Numbered from the stretch's first letter, positions 10,186 to 20,220 are shown. The stretch is 49,619 nt of DNA from Citrobacter youngae (GCF_003818115.1 NZ_RPOI01000039.1:1-49619), one strand, 5' to 3'. Program-made: numbers and translations. Notes: generated by a model not told the origin, from the letters alone.

Positions 10186-11559
10186 ATGTTTAGCGAAATA
10201 ATGCGTTATATCCTCGATTTAGGTCCAACGGTTATGCTGCCGCTCGTGATCATCATCTTCTCAAAACTATTGGGGATGAAGCTCGGGGATTGTTTTAAAT
10301 CTGGTCTGCATATTGGGATCGGCTTCGTCGGCATTGGTCTGGTTATTGGCCTGATGCTGGATTCTATCGGGCCTGCCGCAAAAGCAATGGCGGAGCAGTT
10401 TCAAATCAACCTGCATGTCATTGATGTTGGTTGGCCGGGTTCATCACCAATGACCTGGGCTTCGCAAATTGCGCTAATTGCGATTCCTGTCGCCATTGGT
10501 GTGAATATCCTGATGCTGGTTACCCGCATGACCCGCGTGGTGAACGTCGACATCTGGAATATCTGGCATATGACGTTTACCGGCGCCATGTTGCATCTGG
10601 CAACCGGTTCATACTGGCTGGGCATTCTCGGCGTGGTTGTTCACGCCGCATTTGTCTACAAACTTGGCGACTGGTTTGCGAAAGACACGCGCGACTTTTT
10701 CGGTCTCGAAGGTATTGCCATTCCACACGGCTCATCAGCCTATCTGGGGCCAATAGCGGTCCTGGTTGATACGATCATTGAAAAAATCCCGGGTCTGAAT
10801 CGCATTCATTTCAGTGCAGATGATGTACAGAAACGCTTCGGTCCTTTTGGTGAGCCAGTCACCGTCGGTTTTGTTATGGGCTTAGTGATCGGCTTGTTAG
10901 CCGGGTATGACATCAAAGCAGTATTGCAACTGGCGGTAAAAACTGCTGCCGTCATGCTGCTCATGCCGCGCGTCATTAAACCGATTATGGATGGCTTAAC
11001 ACCTATCGCGAAGCATGCCCGCAAACGCCTGCAGGCGAAATTTGGCGGTCAGGAGTTCTTAATTGGTCTGGATCCCGCATTGCTGCTCGGCCATACGTCG
11101 GTGGTTTCCGCCAGCCTGATCTTTATTCCGCTGACCATTCTGATTGCCGTGCTGGTCCCAGGTAATCAGGTTCTGCCCTTCGGTGATCTTGCCACTATTG
11201 GGTTCTTCGTCGCAATGGCGGTAGCCGTTCATCAGGGAAATCTATTCCGCACGCTGATCTCTGGCGTCATCATCATGGGCATCACCTTGTGGATCGCCAC
11301 CCAGACCATCGGCTTACACACTCAGCTTGCCGCCAACGCCGGGGCACTGAAAGCAGGTGGAATGGTCGCCTCTCTGGACCAGGGGGGCTCGCCGATCACC
11401 TGGTTACTGATTCAGCTCTTTACCTGGCAAAACGTCGTGGCGTTTGCAGTTATTGCCATCATTTACTTCGCAGGTGTGCTATTGACCTGGCGCCGGGCAC
11501 GTAATTTCGTCGCCGCCGAAAAAGCAGCCGCTATCTCAGAAAGCCAGCCCACATCTTAA
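10186..11559 (+). CDS. gatC: galactitol PTS enzyme IIC GatC
   Basis: Membrane permease of the galactitol PTS; moves galactitol across the inner membrane and presents it for phosphorylation to galactitol-1-phosphate. It is 457 aa and highly hydrophobic with about 10 membrane segments. Typical segments are GFVGIGLVIG (residues ~46-55), a PHGSSAYLGP loop and the GGSPITW motif near the C-terminus. The frame is intact here; the copy in E. coli K-12 is known to be frameshifted, so this strain is likely able to use galactitol. Confidence 0.95.
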   Translation: MFSEIMRYILDLGPTVMLPLVIIIFSKLLGMKLGDCFKSGLHIGIGFVGIGLVIGLMLDSIGPAAKAMAEQFQINLHVIDVGWPGSSPMTWASQIALIAIPVAIGVNILMLVTRMTRVVNVDIWNIWHMTFTGAMLHLATGSYWLGILGVVVHAAFVYKLGDWFAKDTRDFFGLEGIAIPHGSSAYLGPIAVLVDTIIEKIPGLNRIHFSADDVQKRFGPFGEPVTVGFVMGLVIGLLAGYDIKAVLQLAVKTAAVMLLMPRVIKPIMDGLTPIAKHARKRLQAKFGGQEFLIGLDPALLLGHTSVVSASLIFIPLTILIAVLVPGNQVLPFGDLATIGFFVAMAVAVHQGNLFRTLISGVIIMGITLWIATQTIGLHTQLAANAGALKAGGMVASLDQGGSPITWLLIQLFTWQNVVAFAVIAIIYFAGVLLTWRRARNFVAAEKAAAISESQPTS

Positions 11560-11603
11560 TTTCTGGGGAGCATTTGCTCCCCTTCACATTTCTGGAGACT
11601 CTT

Positions 11604-12647
11604 ATGAAATCAGTGGTTATTCACGCTGAGGGAGACGTACGCGTTGAAGAACGTCCCATGCCCCAACTGCAAGCCGATAACGATGTATTGGTCAGGGTGG
11701 TTAGTTCAGGACTTTGCGGTTCTGATATCCCGCGTATTTTCTCTCATGGTGCGCATTATTACCCAATAACGCTGGGTCATGAATTTAGTGGTTATGTTGA
11801 ATCCTACGGCACTGGCGTTACTGATATGCAACCAGGCGACGCCGTTGCCTGTGTGCCGCTGCTCCCCTGCTTCCACTGTCCTCAGTGTGAGCGTGGTTAC
11901 TTTTCGTTGTGTAAGCAATATCAGTTTGTCGGTTCGCGTAGCGAAGGGGGCAATGCGGAATATGTGGTCGTAAAACGCGCCAATCTGTTCCGACTGCCAT
12001 CAGATATGCCGATTGATGACGGGGCATTCATCGAACCGATTACCGTCGGTTTGCATGCCTTCCATCTGGCCCAGGGCTGCGAAGATAAAAACGTGATTAT
12101 TGTGGGCGCGGGTACTATCGGTTTACTGGCACTGCAATGCGCCCGCGAACTCGGCGCCAAAAGCATCACGGCGATTGATATCAACCCGCAAAAATTGACG
12201 TTAGCGAAAGAACTGGGGGCAACCTATGTGTTTAACAGTCGGGAGATGAGTGCGACTGAGATTCACTCTGGTCTGGAGAACGTTCAGTTTGACCAACTCA
12301 TACTGGAAACTGCGGGAACCCCACAAACTGTGACGCTGTCGATCGAAATTGCCGGCCCTCGCGCTCAACTGGCGTTAGTGGGTACGCTGCATCACGATCT
12401 GGCGCTGGCTTCAGGTGTCTTTGGACAAATATTACGTAAAGAGTTAACCATTCTTGGCAGTTGGATGAACTATTCCAGCCCATGGCCTGGAGAAGAATGG
12501 GAAACTGCAGCGCGTTTACTGACGGAAAAACGCTTACAGCTTGAGCCATTAATTGCCCACAGTGGTGATGCCGAGAGCTTTGCCAGCGCCGTCAAGTCAC
12601 TCAATGGCGCGCCGATGCAGGGTAAAATTCTGCTCAAACTCTCCTGA
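11604..12647 (+). CDS. gatD: galactitol-1-phosphate 5-dehydrogenase GatD
   Basis: NAD- and zinc-dependent oxidation of galactitol-1-phosphate to D-tagatose-6-phosphate. It is a medium-chain dehydrogenase of 347 aa. Catalytic zinc ligands are Cys38 in GLCGSD and the GHEFSG histidine-glutamate pair; four structural-zinc cysteines lie in the CFHCPQCERGYFSLC stretch; the Rossmann motif is GAGTIGLLA (about residues 168-176). The ATG at 11604 has GGAG 7 nt upstream; an upstream in-frame ATG at 11574 lacks family support. It is the last structural gene of the operon. The product needs phosphorylation by a 6-phosphofructokinase-type enzyme encoded elsewhere before GatYZ can act. Confidence 0.95.
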   Translation: MKSVVIHAEGDVRVEERPMPQLQADNDVLVRVVSSGLCGSDIPRIFSHGAHYYPITLGHEFSGYVESYGTGVTDMQPGDAVACVPLLPCFHCPQCERGYFSLCKQYQFVGSRSEGGNAEYVVVKRANLFRLPSDMPIDDGAFIEPITVGLHAFHLAQGCEDKNVIIVGAGTIGLLALQCARELGAKSITAIDINPQKLTLAKELGATYVFNSREMSATEIHSGLENVQFDQLILETAGTPQTVTLSIEIAGPRAQLALVGTLHHDLALASGVFGQILRKELTILGSWMNYSSPWPGEEWETAARLLTEKRLQLEPLIAHSGDAESFASAVKSLNGAPMQGKILLKLS

Positions 12648-12679
12648 CCTCACGAGCCAGCAACCTGCGCTGGCTCACA

Positions 12680-12745
12680 TTTCCTTTCGAAATTTAGCGT
12701 TCACCTTTCGCAATCCTTCGATTAAACTAGTGATAGTTAAATTAT
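12680..12745 (+). promoter_or_regulatory. gatR promoter region with putative GatR operators
   Basis: CTTTCGAAA at 12684 and CTTTCGCAA at 12705, 21 bp apart, followed by CCTTCGATT at 12715. The first two are the same motif found upstream of gatY (there 20 bp apart and in the opposite order of variants). This suggests that GatR represses its own gene as well as the operon. A GCCAGC...GCTGGC inverted repeat around 12656-12675 just after gatD may act as a weak terminator or processing hairpin. Confidence 0.5.
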
Positions 12746-12758
12746 CAGGTAAATCAAT

Positions 12759-13532
12759 ATGAACTCATTTGAGAGAAGGAACAAAATTGTCGACCTGATT
12801 AATACGCAAGGCAGCGTGCTGGTAATGGACCTTTCGAATACCTTTGGTATTTCTGAAGTGACTATTCGCGCCGACCTGCGGTTATTAGAGGAGAAAGGTC
12901 TTGTCACCCGTTTTCACGGCGGAGCGGCAAAACCAGGAAGCCACCTGGCTGAAGGCGACAATCAGGAAGTGATATTGGAAGAGCGGTATCAACTTGCCAG
13001 CGATCCGAAAAAAAGGATCGCCCAGGCCGCGACCGCAATGGTCGAAGAAGGCATGACCGTCATTCTCGATAGCGGAAGCACGACCTTACTGATCGCTGAG
13101 GCGCTAAACCGAAAAAGTAATATCACTGTTATTACCAATAGCCTGCCTGCTGCGTTTACGTTATCGGAAAACAAAGATATTACGCTGGTCGTCTGCGGTG
13201 GCACGGTGCGTCACAAAACGCATTCAATGCATGGCACTATCGCTGAACGTTCCCTACAAGGGATAAGCGCTGACCTGATGTTTGTGGGCGCTGACGGGAT
13301 TGATGCCACTAATGGTATTACGACATTCAATGAAGGCTATTCGATTAGTAGCGTAATGGCGGCGGCTGCACATAAGGTCATTGCCGTACTGGATGCGACA
13401 AAATTTAACCGACGTGGATTTAATCAGGTACTTCCCATGGAGAAGATTAACTGCGTAATAACCGACGACAGCATCAGCAAACAGGATAAATCAGCGCTGA
13501 CTAAAACAGGCGTTGAACTGCTGGTCGTTTAA
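12759..13532 (+). CDS. gatR: galactitol operon repressor GatR (DeoR family)
   Basis: A 257-aa DeoR-family transcriptional repressor. The N-terminal winged helix-turn-helix (residues ~5-58) reads RRNKIVDLINTQGSV...SEVTIRADLRLLEEKGLV, followed by the family signature RFHGGA. The C-terminal effector domain (DeoRC, residues ~75-235) has the sugar-phosphate isomerase-like fold: LDSGSTT, TNSLPAA and GADGID. It probably responds to galactitol-1-phosphate or tagatose-6-phosphate (inference). The gene is full-length; the K-12 copy is interrupted by an insertion sequence. It is transcribed with the operon's orientation but has its own leader. Confidence 0.93.
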   Translation: MNSFERRNKIVDLINTQGSVLVMDLSNTFGISEVTIRADLRLLEEKGLVTRFHGGAAKPGSHLAEGDNQEVILEERYQLASDPKKRIAQAATAMVEEGMTVILDSGSTTLLIAEALNRKSNITVITNSLPAAFTLSENKDITLVVCGGTVRHKTHSMHGTIAERSLQGISADLMFVGADGIDATNGITTFNEGYSISSVMAAAAHKVIAVLDATKFNRRGFNQVLPMEKINCVITDDSISKQDKSALTKTGVELLVV

Positions 13533-13560
13533 ATTACCCGCCACATCTCCCGTTTCGTCG

Positions 13561-13604
13561 CGCCAATGCGTTGCAGTTTGCCTTTTAGCTGCAACGCGTT
13601 GGCG
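13561..13604. terminator. convergent hairpin between gatR and rsmI
   Basis: Inverted repeat CGCCAATGCGTTGCAG / CTGCAACGCGTTGGCG: 16-bp arms, one mismatch, 12-nt loop. It lies between the convergent genes gatR and rsmI. There is no strong T run on either side, so its role as a terminator is plausible but not certain. Confidence 0.5.
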
Positions 13605-13641
13605 CGTTCTTCCGACAAGCCGGCGATAAATCCAGCCCCTC

Positions 13642-14505
13642 TTACTCTCCCTGTTGTTCCAGTGCGTGCTTATACAATGCATTCTTTTTCACGCCGTGGA
13701 TTTCAGCGGCCAGCGCGGCGGCCTTTTTCAGCGGCAGTTCGGCTTGCAGCAGCGCCAGGGTTCGCAGCGCATCGGCAGGCAGGTCGTCTTCTTGCGCTTT
13801 ATGCCCTTCGACAATCAGCACCATTTCACCTTTGCGACGGTTTTCATCTTCTTTTACCCACGCCAGCAGCTCGCCGACCGGTGCGCCGTGAATGGTTTCC
13901 CAGGTTTTGGTCAGCTCTCGCGCCAGCACCACGTAACGGGATTCGCCCCAGACGGCAACCATGTCTTCCAGGCTATCCAGCAAGCGGTGGGTAGATTCAT
14001 AAAAAATAAGCGTACGCGGCTCTGCCTCAATGGCTTTCATCGCATCACGACGCCCTTTCGATTTGGCAGGCAGAAAACCTTCATAGCAAAAGCGGTCTGA
14101 AGGCAAACCAGCAGCGCTTAGGGCAGCAATCGCCGCGCAAGGGCCCGGCAGAGGAACAACGCGGATCCCCGCTTCGCGACAGGTGCGCACCAGATGGTAA
14201 CCAGGATCGTTAATCAGCGGCGTTCCGGCATCGGAAACCAGCGCAATGTTTTGCCCTTCTTTGAGCTTCGCAACCAGCGTTTCAGCCTTTTGCTGCTCGT
14301 TGTGGTCATGTAGCGCGAACAAACGCGCGTTAATCGCGAAGTGTTGTAACAATAATCCTGTATGACGAGTGTCTTCAGCGGCAATCAAATCAACGGCTTG
14401 TAAAACTTCGAGCGCTCGTTGGGTAATATCAGCCAAATTTCCTATAGGAGTAGGTACAATAAAGAGTTGGCCTTGAGAATTATCCGCCGATTCGTGTTGT
14501 TTCAT
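13642..14505 (-). CDS. rsmI: 16S rRNA 2'-O-ribose C1402 methyltransferase RsmI
   Basis: SAM-dependent methyltransferase that 2'-O-methylates C1402 of 16S rRNA in the P site, together with RsmH. It is 287 aa of the tetrapyrrole-methylase fold. Signatures are [11 protein letters not shown] near residues 16-26, [20 protein letters not shown] (about 87-98) and [14 protein letters not shown]-terminal helical extension follows. Transcribed leftward, divergent from lpoA with only 63 bp between the starts, so their promoters must overlap. Formerly yraL. Confidence 0.96.
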   Translation of the reverse strand: MKQHESADNSQGQLFIVPTPIGNLADITQRALEVLQAVDLIAAEDTRHTGLLLQHFAINARLFALHDHNEQQKAETLVAKLKEGQNIALVSDAGTPLINDPGYHLVRTCREAGIRVVPLPGPCAAIAALSAAGLPSDRFCYEGFLPAKSKGRRDAMKAIEAEPRTLIFYESTHRLLDSLEDMVAVWGESRYVVLARELTKTWETIHGAPVGELLAWVKEDENRRKGEMVLIVEGHKAQEDDLPADALRTLALLQAELPLKKAAALAAEIHGVKKNALYKHALEQQGE

Positions 14506-14568
14506 TGTGTCGTCCGTATTGCCGATTTAATATTGAGCATTGAGTAAAAAAATATCACTGGATACAGT

Positions 14569-16620
14569 ATGGTACCCTCAACATTTTCTCGTTTGAAAGC
14601 CGCACGCGCGCTACCAGTCATTCTGGCAGCACTGATTTTCGCAGGCTGTGGCACCCAGGCACCAGACCAGAGTGCAGCCCATATGCAGGGCACTGCGCAG
14701 GCTGATTCCGGCTTTTATCTGCAACAAATGCAGCAAAGCTCAGATGATAGCAAGACCAACTGGCAATTACTCGCCATTCGTGCACTGCTGAAAGAAGGCA
14801 AGAGCCAGCAGGCTACCGAGCTGTTCAACCAGCTACCGCAGAAACTCAGCGATACTCAGCGTCGTGAGCAGTCGTTGCTCGCCGTCGAGATCAAGCTCGC
14901 GCAGAAAGATATCGCTGGCGCTCAGGCCCTGCTGGATAAACTCACTCCTGCCGATTTCGATCAAAACCAGCAGGCCAGATACTGGCAGGCGCAAATCGAC
15001 GTCAACCAGGGGCGCCCATCACTGACGCTACTGCGCGCCCTGATCGCCCAGGAACCGCTGCTGCCCGCGAATGCTAAGCAGAAAAACATCGATGCCACAT
15101 GGCAGGCGCTGTCATCCATGACCCAGGAACAAGCGCAGGCGCTGGTCATCAATGCGGATGAAAACGTGCTGCAAGGCTGGCTGGATCTCCAGCGCGTCTG
15201 GTTCGATAACCGTAACGATCCGGACATGATGAAAGCCGGGATTGCTGACTGGCAGAAACGTTATCCGCAAAACCCGGGCGCAAAAATGCTGCCAACGCAG
15301 TTGGTTAACGTGCAGAGCTTTAAGCCCGCCTCCACCAGCAAAATTGCGCTGCTGCTGCCGCTGAACGGTCAGGCCGCTGTATTTGGCCGGACTATTCAGC
15401 AAGGCTTTGAAGCGGCGAAAAATATGGGTACTCAACCCGTATCGGCCCCTGCTGTAGCTGCGCCTGCTGTGGATACAACTGCTGCGACGACCACGGAACA
15501 GCCGCAAACGACTGACGGTGTTGCCAGCCCTTCTCAGGCGTCAGTAAGCGATCTGACCAACGAGACGCCAGCTCAGCCAGAAACACCTGCTGCGCAGCCC
15601 GCAGCATCCGCTCAGCCAACAACCGCCAGCGCACCGGCGAATCCGTCTGCAGAGCTGAAAATCTACGACACGTCGTCACAGCCGCTGAATCAGATCCTGA
15701 CTCAGGTTCAGCAAGATGGCGCCAGCATCGTGGTTGGTCCGCTGTTGAAAAACAATGTTGAAGAGCTGATGAAAAGCAACACGCCATTAAATGTGCTGGC
15801 GCTTAATCAGCCGGAGTCGGTGAAAAACCTGCCGAACGTCTGCTACTTCGCTTTGTCGCCAGAAGATGAAGCGCGCGATGCCGCACGCCACATCCGTGAA
15901 CAAGGAAAACAAGCACCACTGCTGTTGATCCCGCGGAGTTCATTAGGCGATCGCGTTGCCAACGCCTTTGCACAGGAATGGCAAAAGCTGGGCGGTGGCG
16001 TAGTGTTGCAGCAGAAGTTTGGCTCCACCGCCGAGCTGAAAATGGGCGTCAACGGCGGTTCGGGAATTTCCCTGACGGGCAGCCCGGTGGCCTCCTCTGT
16101 ACCTGCGCAACCTGGCGTGACGATTGGCGGTCTGACGATTCCGGCTGCGCCTACAGATGCGCAGATCACCGGCGGCAGCGGCCGTGTTGATGCCGTGTAT
16201 ATTCTGGCGACGCCGGAAGAAATTGCCTTTATTAAGCCGATGATCGCTATGCGCAACGGCAGCCAGAGCGGCGCAACGCTGTACGCCAGCTCCCGTAGCG
16301 CGCAGGGAACTGCTGGCCCGGATTTCCGTCTGGAGATGGAAGGCTTGCAGTACAGCGAAATACCGATGCTGGCAGGTGCTAACGCTCCTCTCATGCAGCA
16401 GGCGCTTGGCGCGGTTCGTAACGACTACTCACTGGCACGTATGTATGCCATGGGCGTCGATGCCTGGTCACTTGCCAACCACTTCTCGCAAATGCGTCAG
16501 GTACAGGGTTTCGAAATTAACGGCAACACCGGGGCCTTAACCGCAACGCCGGATTGTGTGATTAACAGGAAGTTATCATGGCTCAAATACCAGCAAGGAC
16601 AAGTCGTCCCCGCCAGTTAA
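14569..16620 (+). CDS. lpoA: outer-membrane lipoprotein LpoA, activator of PBP1a
   Basis: Outer-membrane lipoprotein that reaches through the periplasm to activate the peptidoglycan synthase PBP1a (MrcA). It is 683 aa. The signal peptide ends in the lipobox FAGC with lipidated Cys27. An N-terminal TPR-like helical domain (about 30-255) is followed by a C-terminal periplasmic-binding-protein-like domain. That domain starts at [16 protein letters not shown] and is interrupted by an Ala/Pro/Thr/Gln-rich low-complexity insert (about residues 285-360). The insert's variable length explains small differences from the E. coli protein. The last 43 bp overlap the start of yraN. Confidence 0.96.
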   Translation: MVPSTFSRLKAARALPVILAALIFAGCGTQAPDQSAAHMQGTAQADSGFYLQQMQQSSDDSKTNWQLLAIRALLKEGKSQQATELFNQLPQKLSDTQRREQSLLAVEIKLAQKDIAGAQALLDKLTPADFDQNQQARYWQAQIDVNQGRPSLTLLRALIAQEPLLPANAKQKNIDATWQALSSMTQEQAQALVINADENVLQGWLDLQRVWFDNRNDPDMMKAGIADWQKRYPQNPGAKMLPTQLVNVQSFKPASTSKIALLLPLNGQAAVFGRTIQQGFEAAKNMGTQPVSAPAVAAPAVDTTAATTTEQPQTTDGVASPSQASVSDLTNETPAQPETPAAQPAASAQPTTASAPANPSAELKIYDTSSQPLNQILTQVQQDGASIVVGPLLKNNVEELMKSNTPLNVLALNQPESVKNLPNVCYFALSPEDEARDAARHIREQGKQAPLLLIPRSSLGDRVANAFAQEWQKLGGGVVLQQKFGSTAELKMGVNGGSGISLTGSPVASSVPAQPGVTIGGLTIPAAPTDAQITGGSGRVDAVYILATPEEIAFIKPMIAMRNGSQSGATLYASSRSAQGTAGPDFRLEMEGLQYSEIPMLAGANAPLMQQALGAVRNDYSLARMYAMGVDAWSLANHFSQMRQVQGFEINGNTGALTATPDCVINRKLSWLKYQQGQVVPAS

Positions 16621-16973
16621 CGAGTAAACAGACCGGTGACGCGTGGGAATCCACCGCGCGTGACTGGCTGCAAAGCAAGGGACTGCATTTTATCGCCGCT
16701 AACGTGCGTGAGCGTAGCGGCGAAATCGACCTGATAATGCGTGAAGGCAACACCACCGTCTTTGTTGAGGTTCGCTATCGGCGCTCGGCCCAGTTTGGCG
16801 GCGCAGCGGCGAGTGTGACCCGGAGCAAACAACACAAATTATTACAGACCGCCCGCTTGTGGCTTGCGCGCCACAATGGGAGTTTTGATACTGTGGATTG
16901 CCGGTTCGATGTGTTAGCCTTCACCGGAAATGATGTTGAGTGGTTTAAGGACGCGTTCAACGACCGCTCATAG
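16578..16973 (+). CDS. yraN: UPF0102 family protein YraN
   Basis: A 131-aa protein of the UPF0102 family with a predicted endonuclease-like fold. The likely active-site residues are in [10 protein letters not shown]...VFVEVRYR (residues ~48-69), matching the PD-(D/E)XK pattern E-x-D-x(n)-E-V-(K/R). The biological role is not established. The start at 16578 has AGGA 9 nt upstream inside lpoA and overlaps the lpoA end by 43 bp in another frame, which suggests translational coupling. diaA follows after 34 bp. Confidence 0.93.
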   Translation: MAQIPARTSRPRQLTSKQTGDAWESTARDWLQSKGLHFIAANVRERSGEIDLIMREGNTTVFVEVRYRRSAQFGGAAASVTRSKQHKLLQTARLWLARHNGSFDTVDCRFDVLAFTGNDVEWFKDAFNDRS

Positions 16974-17007
16974 TTGAAGATTCAGAGCCTGGTTCTTAAG
17001 GATTAGC

Positions 17008-17598
17008 GTGTTAGATAGAATTAAAGTCTGCTTTACAGAAAGCATTCAAACTCAGATAGCTGCGGCTGAAGCACTTCCGGATGCGATCTCCCGTGCCGCC
17101 ATGACGCTGGTTCAGTCCCTGCTCAATGGCAACAAAATTCTCTGTTGTGGTAATGGGACGTCCGCTGCCAACGCACAGCATTTTGCTGCCAGCATGATCA
17201 ATCGTTTTGAAATAGAACGCCCAAGTTTACCTGCGATTGCACTAAACACTGATAATGTGGTCTTAACTGCGATTGCCAACGATCGCCTGCACGACGAAGT
17301 TTATGCAAAACAAGTCCGTGCGCTGGGACATGCAGGAGATGTTCTGCTGGCAATCTCTACGCGTGGTAATAGCCGCGATATCGTAAAAGCCGTTGAAGCC
17401 GCCGTGACACGCGACATGACAATCGTCGCGCTGACCGGGTATGACGGAGGGGAACTGGCCGGATTACTGGGGCCGCAGGATGTTGAAATCCGTATCCCCT
17501 CACACCACAGCGCCCGCGTTCAGGAAATGCACATGCTGACGGTCAACTGCCTTTGCGATCTCATCGATAACACGCTTTTCCCTCACCAGGATGATTAA
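17008..17598 (+). CDS. diaA: DnaA initiator-associating protein DiaA (GTG start)
   Basis: Tetrameric SIS-domain protein that binds several DnaA molecules and promotes their assembly at oriC, ensuring timely replication initiation. It is 196 aa, as in E. coli. The sugar-isomerase (SIS) core includes [15 protein letters not shown] (residues ~47-61), LAISTRGNS and [10 protein letters not shown]. The start codon is GTG with AAGGA 5 nt upstream. dolP follows 9 bp after the stop, so the two are co-transcribed. Confidence 0.96.
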   Translation: MLDRIKVCFTESIQTQIAAAEALPDAISRAAMTLVQSLLNGNKILCCGNGTSAANAQHFAASMINRFEIERPSLPAIALNTDNVVLTAIANDRLHDEVYAKQVRALGHAGDVLLAISTRGNSRDIVKAVEAAVTRDMTIVALTGYDGGELAGLLGPQDVEIRIPSHHSARVQEMHMLTVNCLCDLIDNTLFPHQDD

Positions 17599-17607
17599 GG
17601 AGTACAC

Positions 17608-18183
17608 ATGAAGGCATTTTCGCCGCTTGCTGTGATTATCGCTGCACTGCTGCTGCAAGGCTGTGTCGCTGCTGCCGTTGTCGGAACTGCTGCTGTCGGC
17701 ACCAAAGCCGCGACGGATCCTCGCAGCGTCGGCACCCAGGTAGATGATGGAACCCTGGAATTACGCGTCAATACGGCGTTGTCGAAAGATGCCCAGATCA
17801 AGAAAGAAGCGCGAATCAACGTGAGCGCATATCAGGGTAAAGTGCTACTGGTCGGTCAGTCGCCGAATAGCGAACTGTCTGCACGAGCAAAACAGATTGC
17901 GATGGGCGTAGAAGGTACGACTGAGGTCTTTAATGAGATCCGTCAGGGCCAGCCAATCGGTCTGGGCGATGCGTCCAACGATACCTGGATAACCACCAAA
18001 GTACGTTCCCAGTTACTGACCAGCGATCAGGTGAAATCCTCTAACGTGAAAGTCACGACCGAGAATGGAGAAGTGTTCCTGTTAGGTCTGGTGACCGAAC
18101 GCGAAGCGAAGGCAGCGGCAGACATCGCCAGCCGGGTAAGCGGCGTGAAACGCGTCACGACGGCCTTTACGTTTATTAAGTAA
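17608..18183 (+). CDS. dolP: outer-membrane lipoprotein DolP (YraP), two BON domains
   Basis: Outer-membrane lipoprotein that supports envelope integrity and localises to division sites; in E. coli it belongs to the sigma-E envelope stress regulon. It is 191 aa: signal peptide with lipobox LQGC, lipidated Cys19, then two BON domains (about 47-115 and 125-191) that bind anionic phospholipid. An alanine/valine-rich linker follows the cysteine. A GGAG ribosome-binding site overlaps the diaA end. I could not find a convincing sigma-E promoter just upstream. Confidence 0.95.
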   Translation: MKAFSPLAVIIAALLLQGCVAAAVVGTAAVGTKAATDPRSVGTQVDDGTLELRVNTALSKDAQIKKEARINVSAYQGKVLLVGQSPNSELSARAKQIAMGVEGTTEVFNEIRQGQPIGLGDASNDTWITTKVRSQLLTSDQVKSSNVKVTTENGEVFLLGLVTEREAKAAADIASRVSGVKRVTTAFTFIK

Positions 18184-18189
18184 TACTGA

Positions 18190-18273
18190 TGCCGGATAGC
18201 GACGCATGGGCGTCTTATCCGGCCTACAGGACGTTATCGTTTGTAGGTCGGATAAGCGTCAGCGCCATCCGAC
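18190..18273. repeat. REP pair (BIME)
   Basis: Two inverted REP units, GCCGGATAGCGACGC...GGCGTCTTATCCGGCC (18190-18229) and GTAGGTCGGATAAGCGTCAG...GCCATCCGAC (18242-18273), fill the gap between the convergent genes dolP and yraR. They probably stabilise 3' mRNA ends. Confidence 0.85.
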
Positions 18274-18276
18274 ATT

Positions 18277-18912
18277 TTATTTAGCCCTTTCGCGTAACTC
18301 GGAAGAGGTCAGGATCGAAACCCCTTCATGCCCAGGCGCCAGCGCTTCTGCCAACATTGCCCGCGCAACATCGCGCGCTTCAATCGACTTCCAGTTACCC
18401 GGCAGCAGCCTGAACAACGGTGCTAAAAACATCTCATTAGCCCGCTGTTTATCCCGATCACCCAATAGCATGGAAGGCCGGGCAATGGTAAGCCGAGGCC
18501 AATTCTGCGCGATCAGCGCCTGCTCCATTTCACCTTTCACCCGGTTATAAAAAAACGGTGAATTGGCATTAGCGCCCATCGAACTCACCACCAGCATATG
18601 CTGTGCCCCCAGTCGACGCCCCGTCAGAGCTGTATCCACTACCAGCGTATAATCAGCGTGGATAAATGCTTCTTTGCTGCCCGCTTCACGTCGGGTCGTT
18701 CCCAGACAACAAAAGACAATATCGACCGGATCGGTAACCTGCGCCAGAGCATCGGTTAGCTGCGGATCGTGGGGATTATAGATGCCAACCGTATCAGCCA
18801 GCGGTCGACGCGTCGGCGCCGTAATGGCATTGATCCGGGGTTCATTCAGTAGCATCCGCAATAAATGTCCACCCACCAGACCCGTTGCACCGGTTATTAA
18901 CACCTGGCTCAT
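18277..18912 (-). CDS. yraR: NAD(P)-binding atypical short-chain dehydrogenase YraR
   Basis: A 211-aa Rossmann-fold protein of the NAD(P)-dependent epimerase / atypical SDR group. The nucleotide-binding motif GATGLVGG is at residues 7-14; a [11 protein letters not shown] segment and the [12 protein letters not shown] stretch hold the SDR tyrosine-lysine pair (YxxxK). The substrate is unknown. The ATG at 18912 lies 37 bp from the end of yhbP. In E. coli, yraQ and yhbO flank this gene; both are missing here. Confidence 0.9.
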   Translation of the reverse strand: MSQVLITGATGLVGGHLLRMLLNEPRINAITAPTRRPLADTVGIYNPHDPQLTDALAQVTDPVDIVFCCLGTTRREAGSKEAFIHADYTLVVDTALTGRRLGAQHMLVVSSMGANANSPFFYNRVKGEMEQALIAQNWPRLTIARPSMLLGDRDKQRANEMFLAPLFRLLPGNWKSIEARDVARAMLAEALAPGHEGVSILTSSELRERAK

Positions 18913-18949
18913 CGTTTATTTTCCCCTGACGCTTCAATCACTCTTTTAA

Positions 18950-19378
18950 CTATAGATCACGTAGCCAGTACATCTTTTTACCGAAGCCCAGCGTGTTGTC
19001 CGTGAATTTGACTTCATCCAGTCGAATCTCCCACACGGGCGCTGGCAACATTCTGGCGACGGGGAAACGGCGGTTGTAGGCGTTACGCGCGGTTTCACTC
19101 TCCTGCCCTTCAAGACGGCGAATTTCCCCCTTAAACTGCACGCCACGAATCAGGGCGACCGTTTTGGGCTGACCATTTACCGTGCCGGCAATCGGTGCAC
19201 ACGGTCCCGACATCTGCGCATGGCGCGTTTTATCTTCGGTCAGCACATAGAATGCCATCTTCTGCGCATCAAACAGGTAAAACGCATTGGCGCACCACAA
19301 TTCACCTTCATGGTGTACACACCAGGTCACGACGTGCTGTTTTGCCAGCCAGCGAGACACCGCAGTCAGTGTTTCCAT
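18950..19378 (-). CDS. yhbP: UPF0306 family protein YhbP
   Basis: A 142-aa protein with a split-barrel, pyridoxamine-phosphate-oxidase-like (FMN-binding) fold by family assignment. The segments [24 protein letters not shown] and [15 protein letters not shown] fit the strands that form the flavin cleft. Its function is unknown. Divergent from yhbQ, with 52 bp between the two starts. Confidence 0.9.
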   Translation of the reverse strand: METLTAVSRWLAKQHVVTWCVHHEGELWCANAFYLFDAQKMAFYVLTEDKTRHAQMSGPCAPIAGTVNGQPKTVALIRGVQFKGEIRRLEGQESETARNAYNRRFPVARMLPAPVWEIRLDEVKFTDNTLGFGKKMYWLRDL

Positions 19379-19430
19379 TTCTGTTCTCTTTTATACTGTA
19401 GGCCTGAAAATTATCACGTCGATGGTGACA

Positions 19431-19730
19431 ATGACACCCTGGTATCTGTACCTGATCCGTACCGCTGACAACGCCTTATACACCGGAATAACCACCGATG
19501 TGCAGCGCCGCTATAAGCAGCATCAAAGTGGGAAAGGCGCGAAGGCGCTACGTGGAAAGGGGGAACTCACGTTGGCATTTGCGGCGCAGGTTGGCGACCG
19601 TTCGCTGGCCCTGCGCATAGAGTATCGGGTCAAGCAGCTTACAAAACGCCAGAAAGAGCGCCTTGTAGAAGGCGAAGGGCTTGAGGCTCTACTGAGCAGC
19701 CTGCAAGCCCCGCATGTTAAAAACGATTGA
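19431..19730 (+). CDS. yhbQ: GIY-YIG nuclease superfamily protein YhbQ
   Basis: A small (99 aa) protein made of a single GIY-YIG domain. The motif reads [19 protein letters not shown] with the two tyrosine-containing blocks, followed by RRYKQHQSG (catalytic arginine helix) and the acidic residue in [11 protein letters not shown]. It is probably a DNA nuclease or DNA-damage response protein; the physiological role is not settled. The start at 19431 (MTPWYLYL) matches the family; in-frame upstream starts would run into the yhbP region. Its last 14 bp overlap the end of the convergent yhbS. Confidence 0.92.
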   Translation: MTPWYLYLIRTADNALYTGITTDVQRRYKQHQSGKGAKALRGKGELTLAFAAQVGDRSLALRIEYRVKQLTKRQKERLVEGEGLEALLSSLQAPHVKND

Positions 19731-20220
19731 AGTGGTCGTGGTATTCCACCAGGCCTGTCACGCCCTCCAGCGCATCATCCGCCAGGCGATGAACCTGGAA
19801 CGCGCTTTCGGTGCCCGGCCAGCGACAACGCAGGTCATGATGCGCTGCCAGCTCAAAGCCAAAGCGGCTGTACAGTGCCGGATCGCCCAGCGTAACCACC
19901 GCGGCGTAGCCAAACTCGTTCAGGGAATCGAGTCCTTCATAGACCAGTTGACGCGCCAGGCCCTGTCCCCGGTAGTTTTCATCCACCGCGAGCGGCGCCA
20001 TGCCGACCCATTGCAGATCTTCACCCTGCACATCGACAGGGCTGAACGCGACGTAACCCACTACCTGACCTTCATCATCGGTAGCAACCAAACCCAGCGT
20101 TAAGAAACCATCTTCACGCAGGTCGTGGACTAATTTTGCTTCCGCATCGCTCTCAAATGAACGGCGCAGCAATGCATCAATACCAGGGGCATCAATGGGA
20201 ATCTCAACTCGAATCAGCAT
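19717..20220 (-). CDS. yhbS: GNAT-family N-acetyltransferase YhbS
   Basis: A 167-aa Gcn5-related acetyltransferase. The acetyl-CoA pyrophosphate-binding motif is [12 protein letters not shown] (about residues 82-93), preceded by the MAPLAVDE strand; the [14 protein letters not shown] segment is characteristic of this subgroup. The acceptor is unknown. The ATG overlaps the ubiT stop by 7 bp (ATGCTGA), so the two genes are translationally coupled. It converges on yhbQ. Confidence 0.93.
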   Translation of the reverse strand: MLIRVEIPIDAPGIDALLRRSFESDAEAKLVHDLREDGFLTLGLVATDDEGQVVGYVAFSPVDVQGEDLQWVGMAPLAVDENYRGQGLARQLVYEGLDSLNEFGYAAVVTLGDPALYSRFGFELAAHHDLRCRWPGTESAFQVHRLADDALEGVTGLVEYHDHFNRF

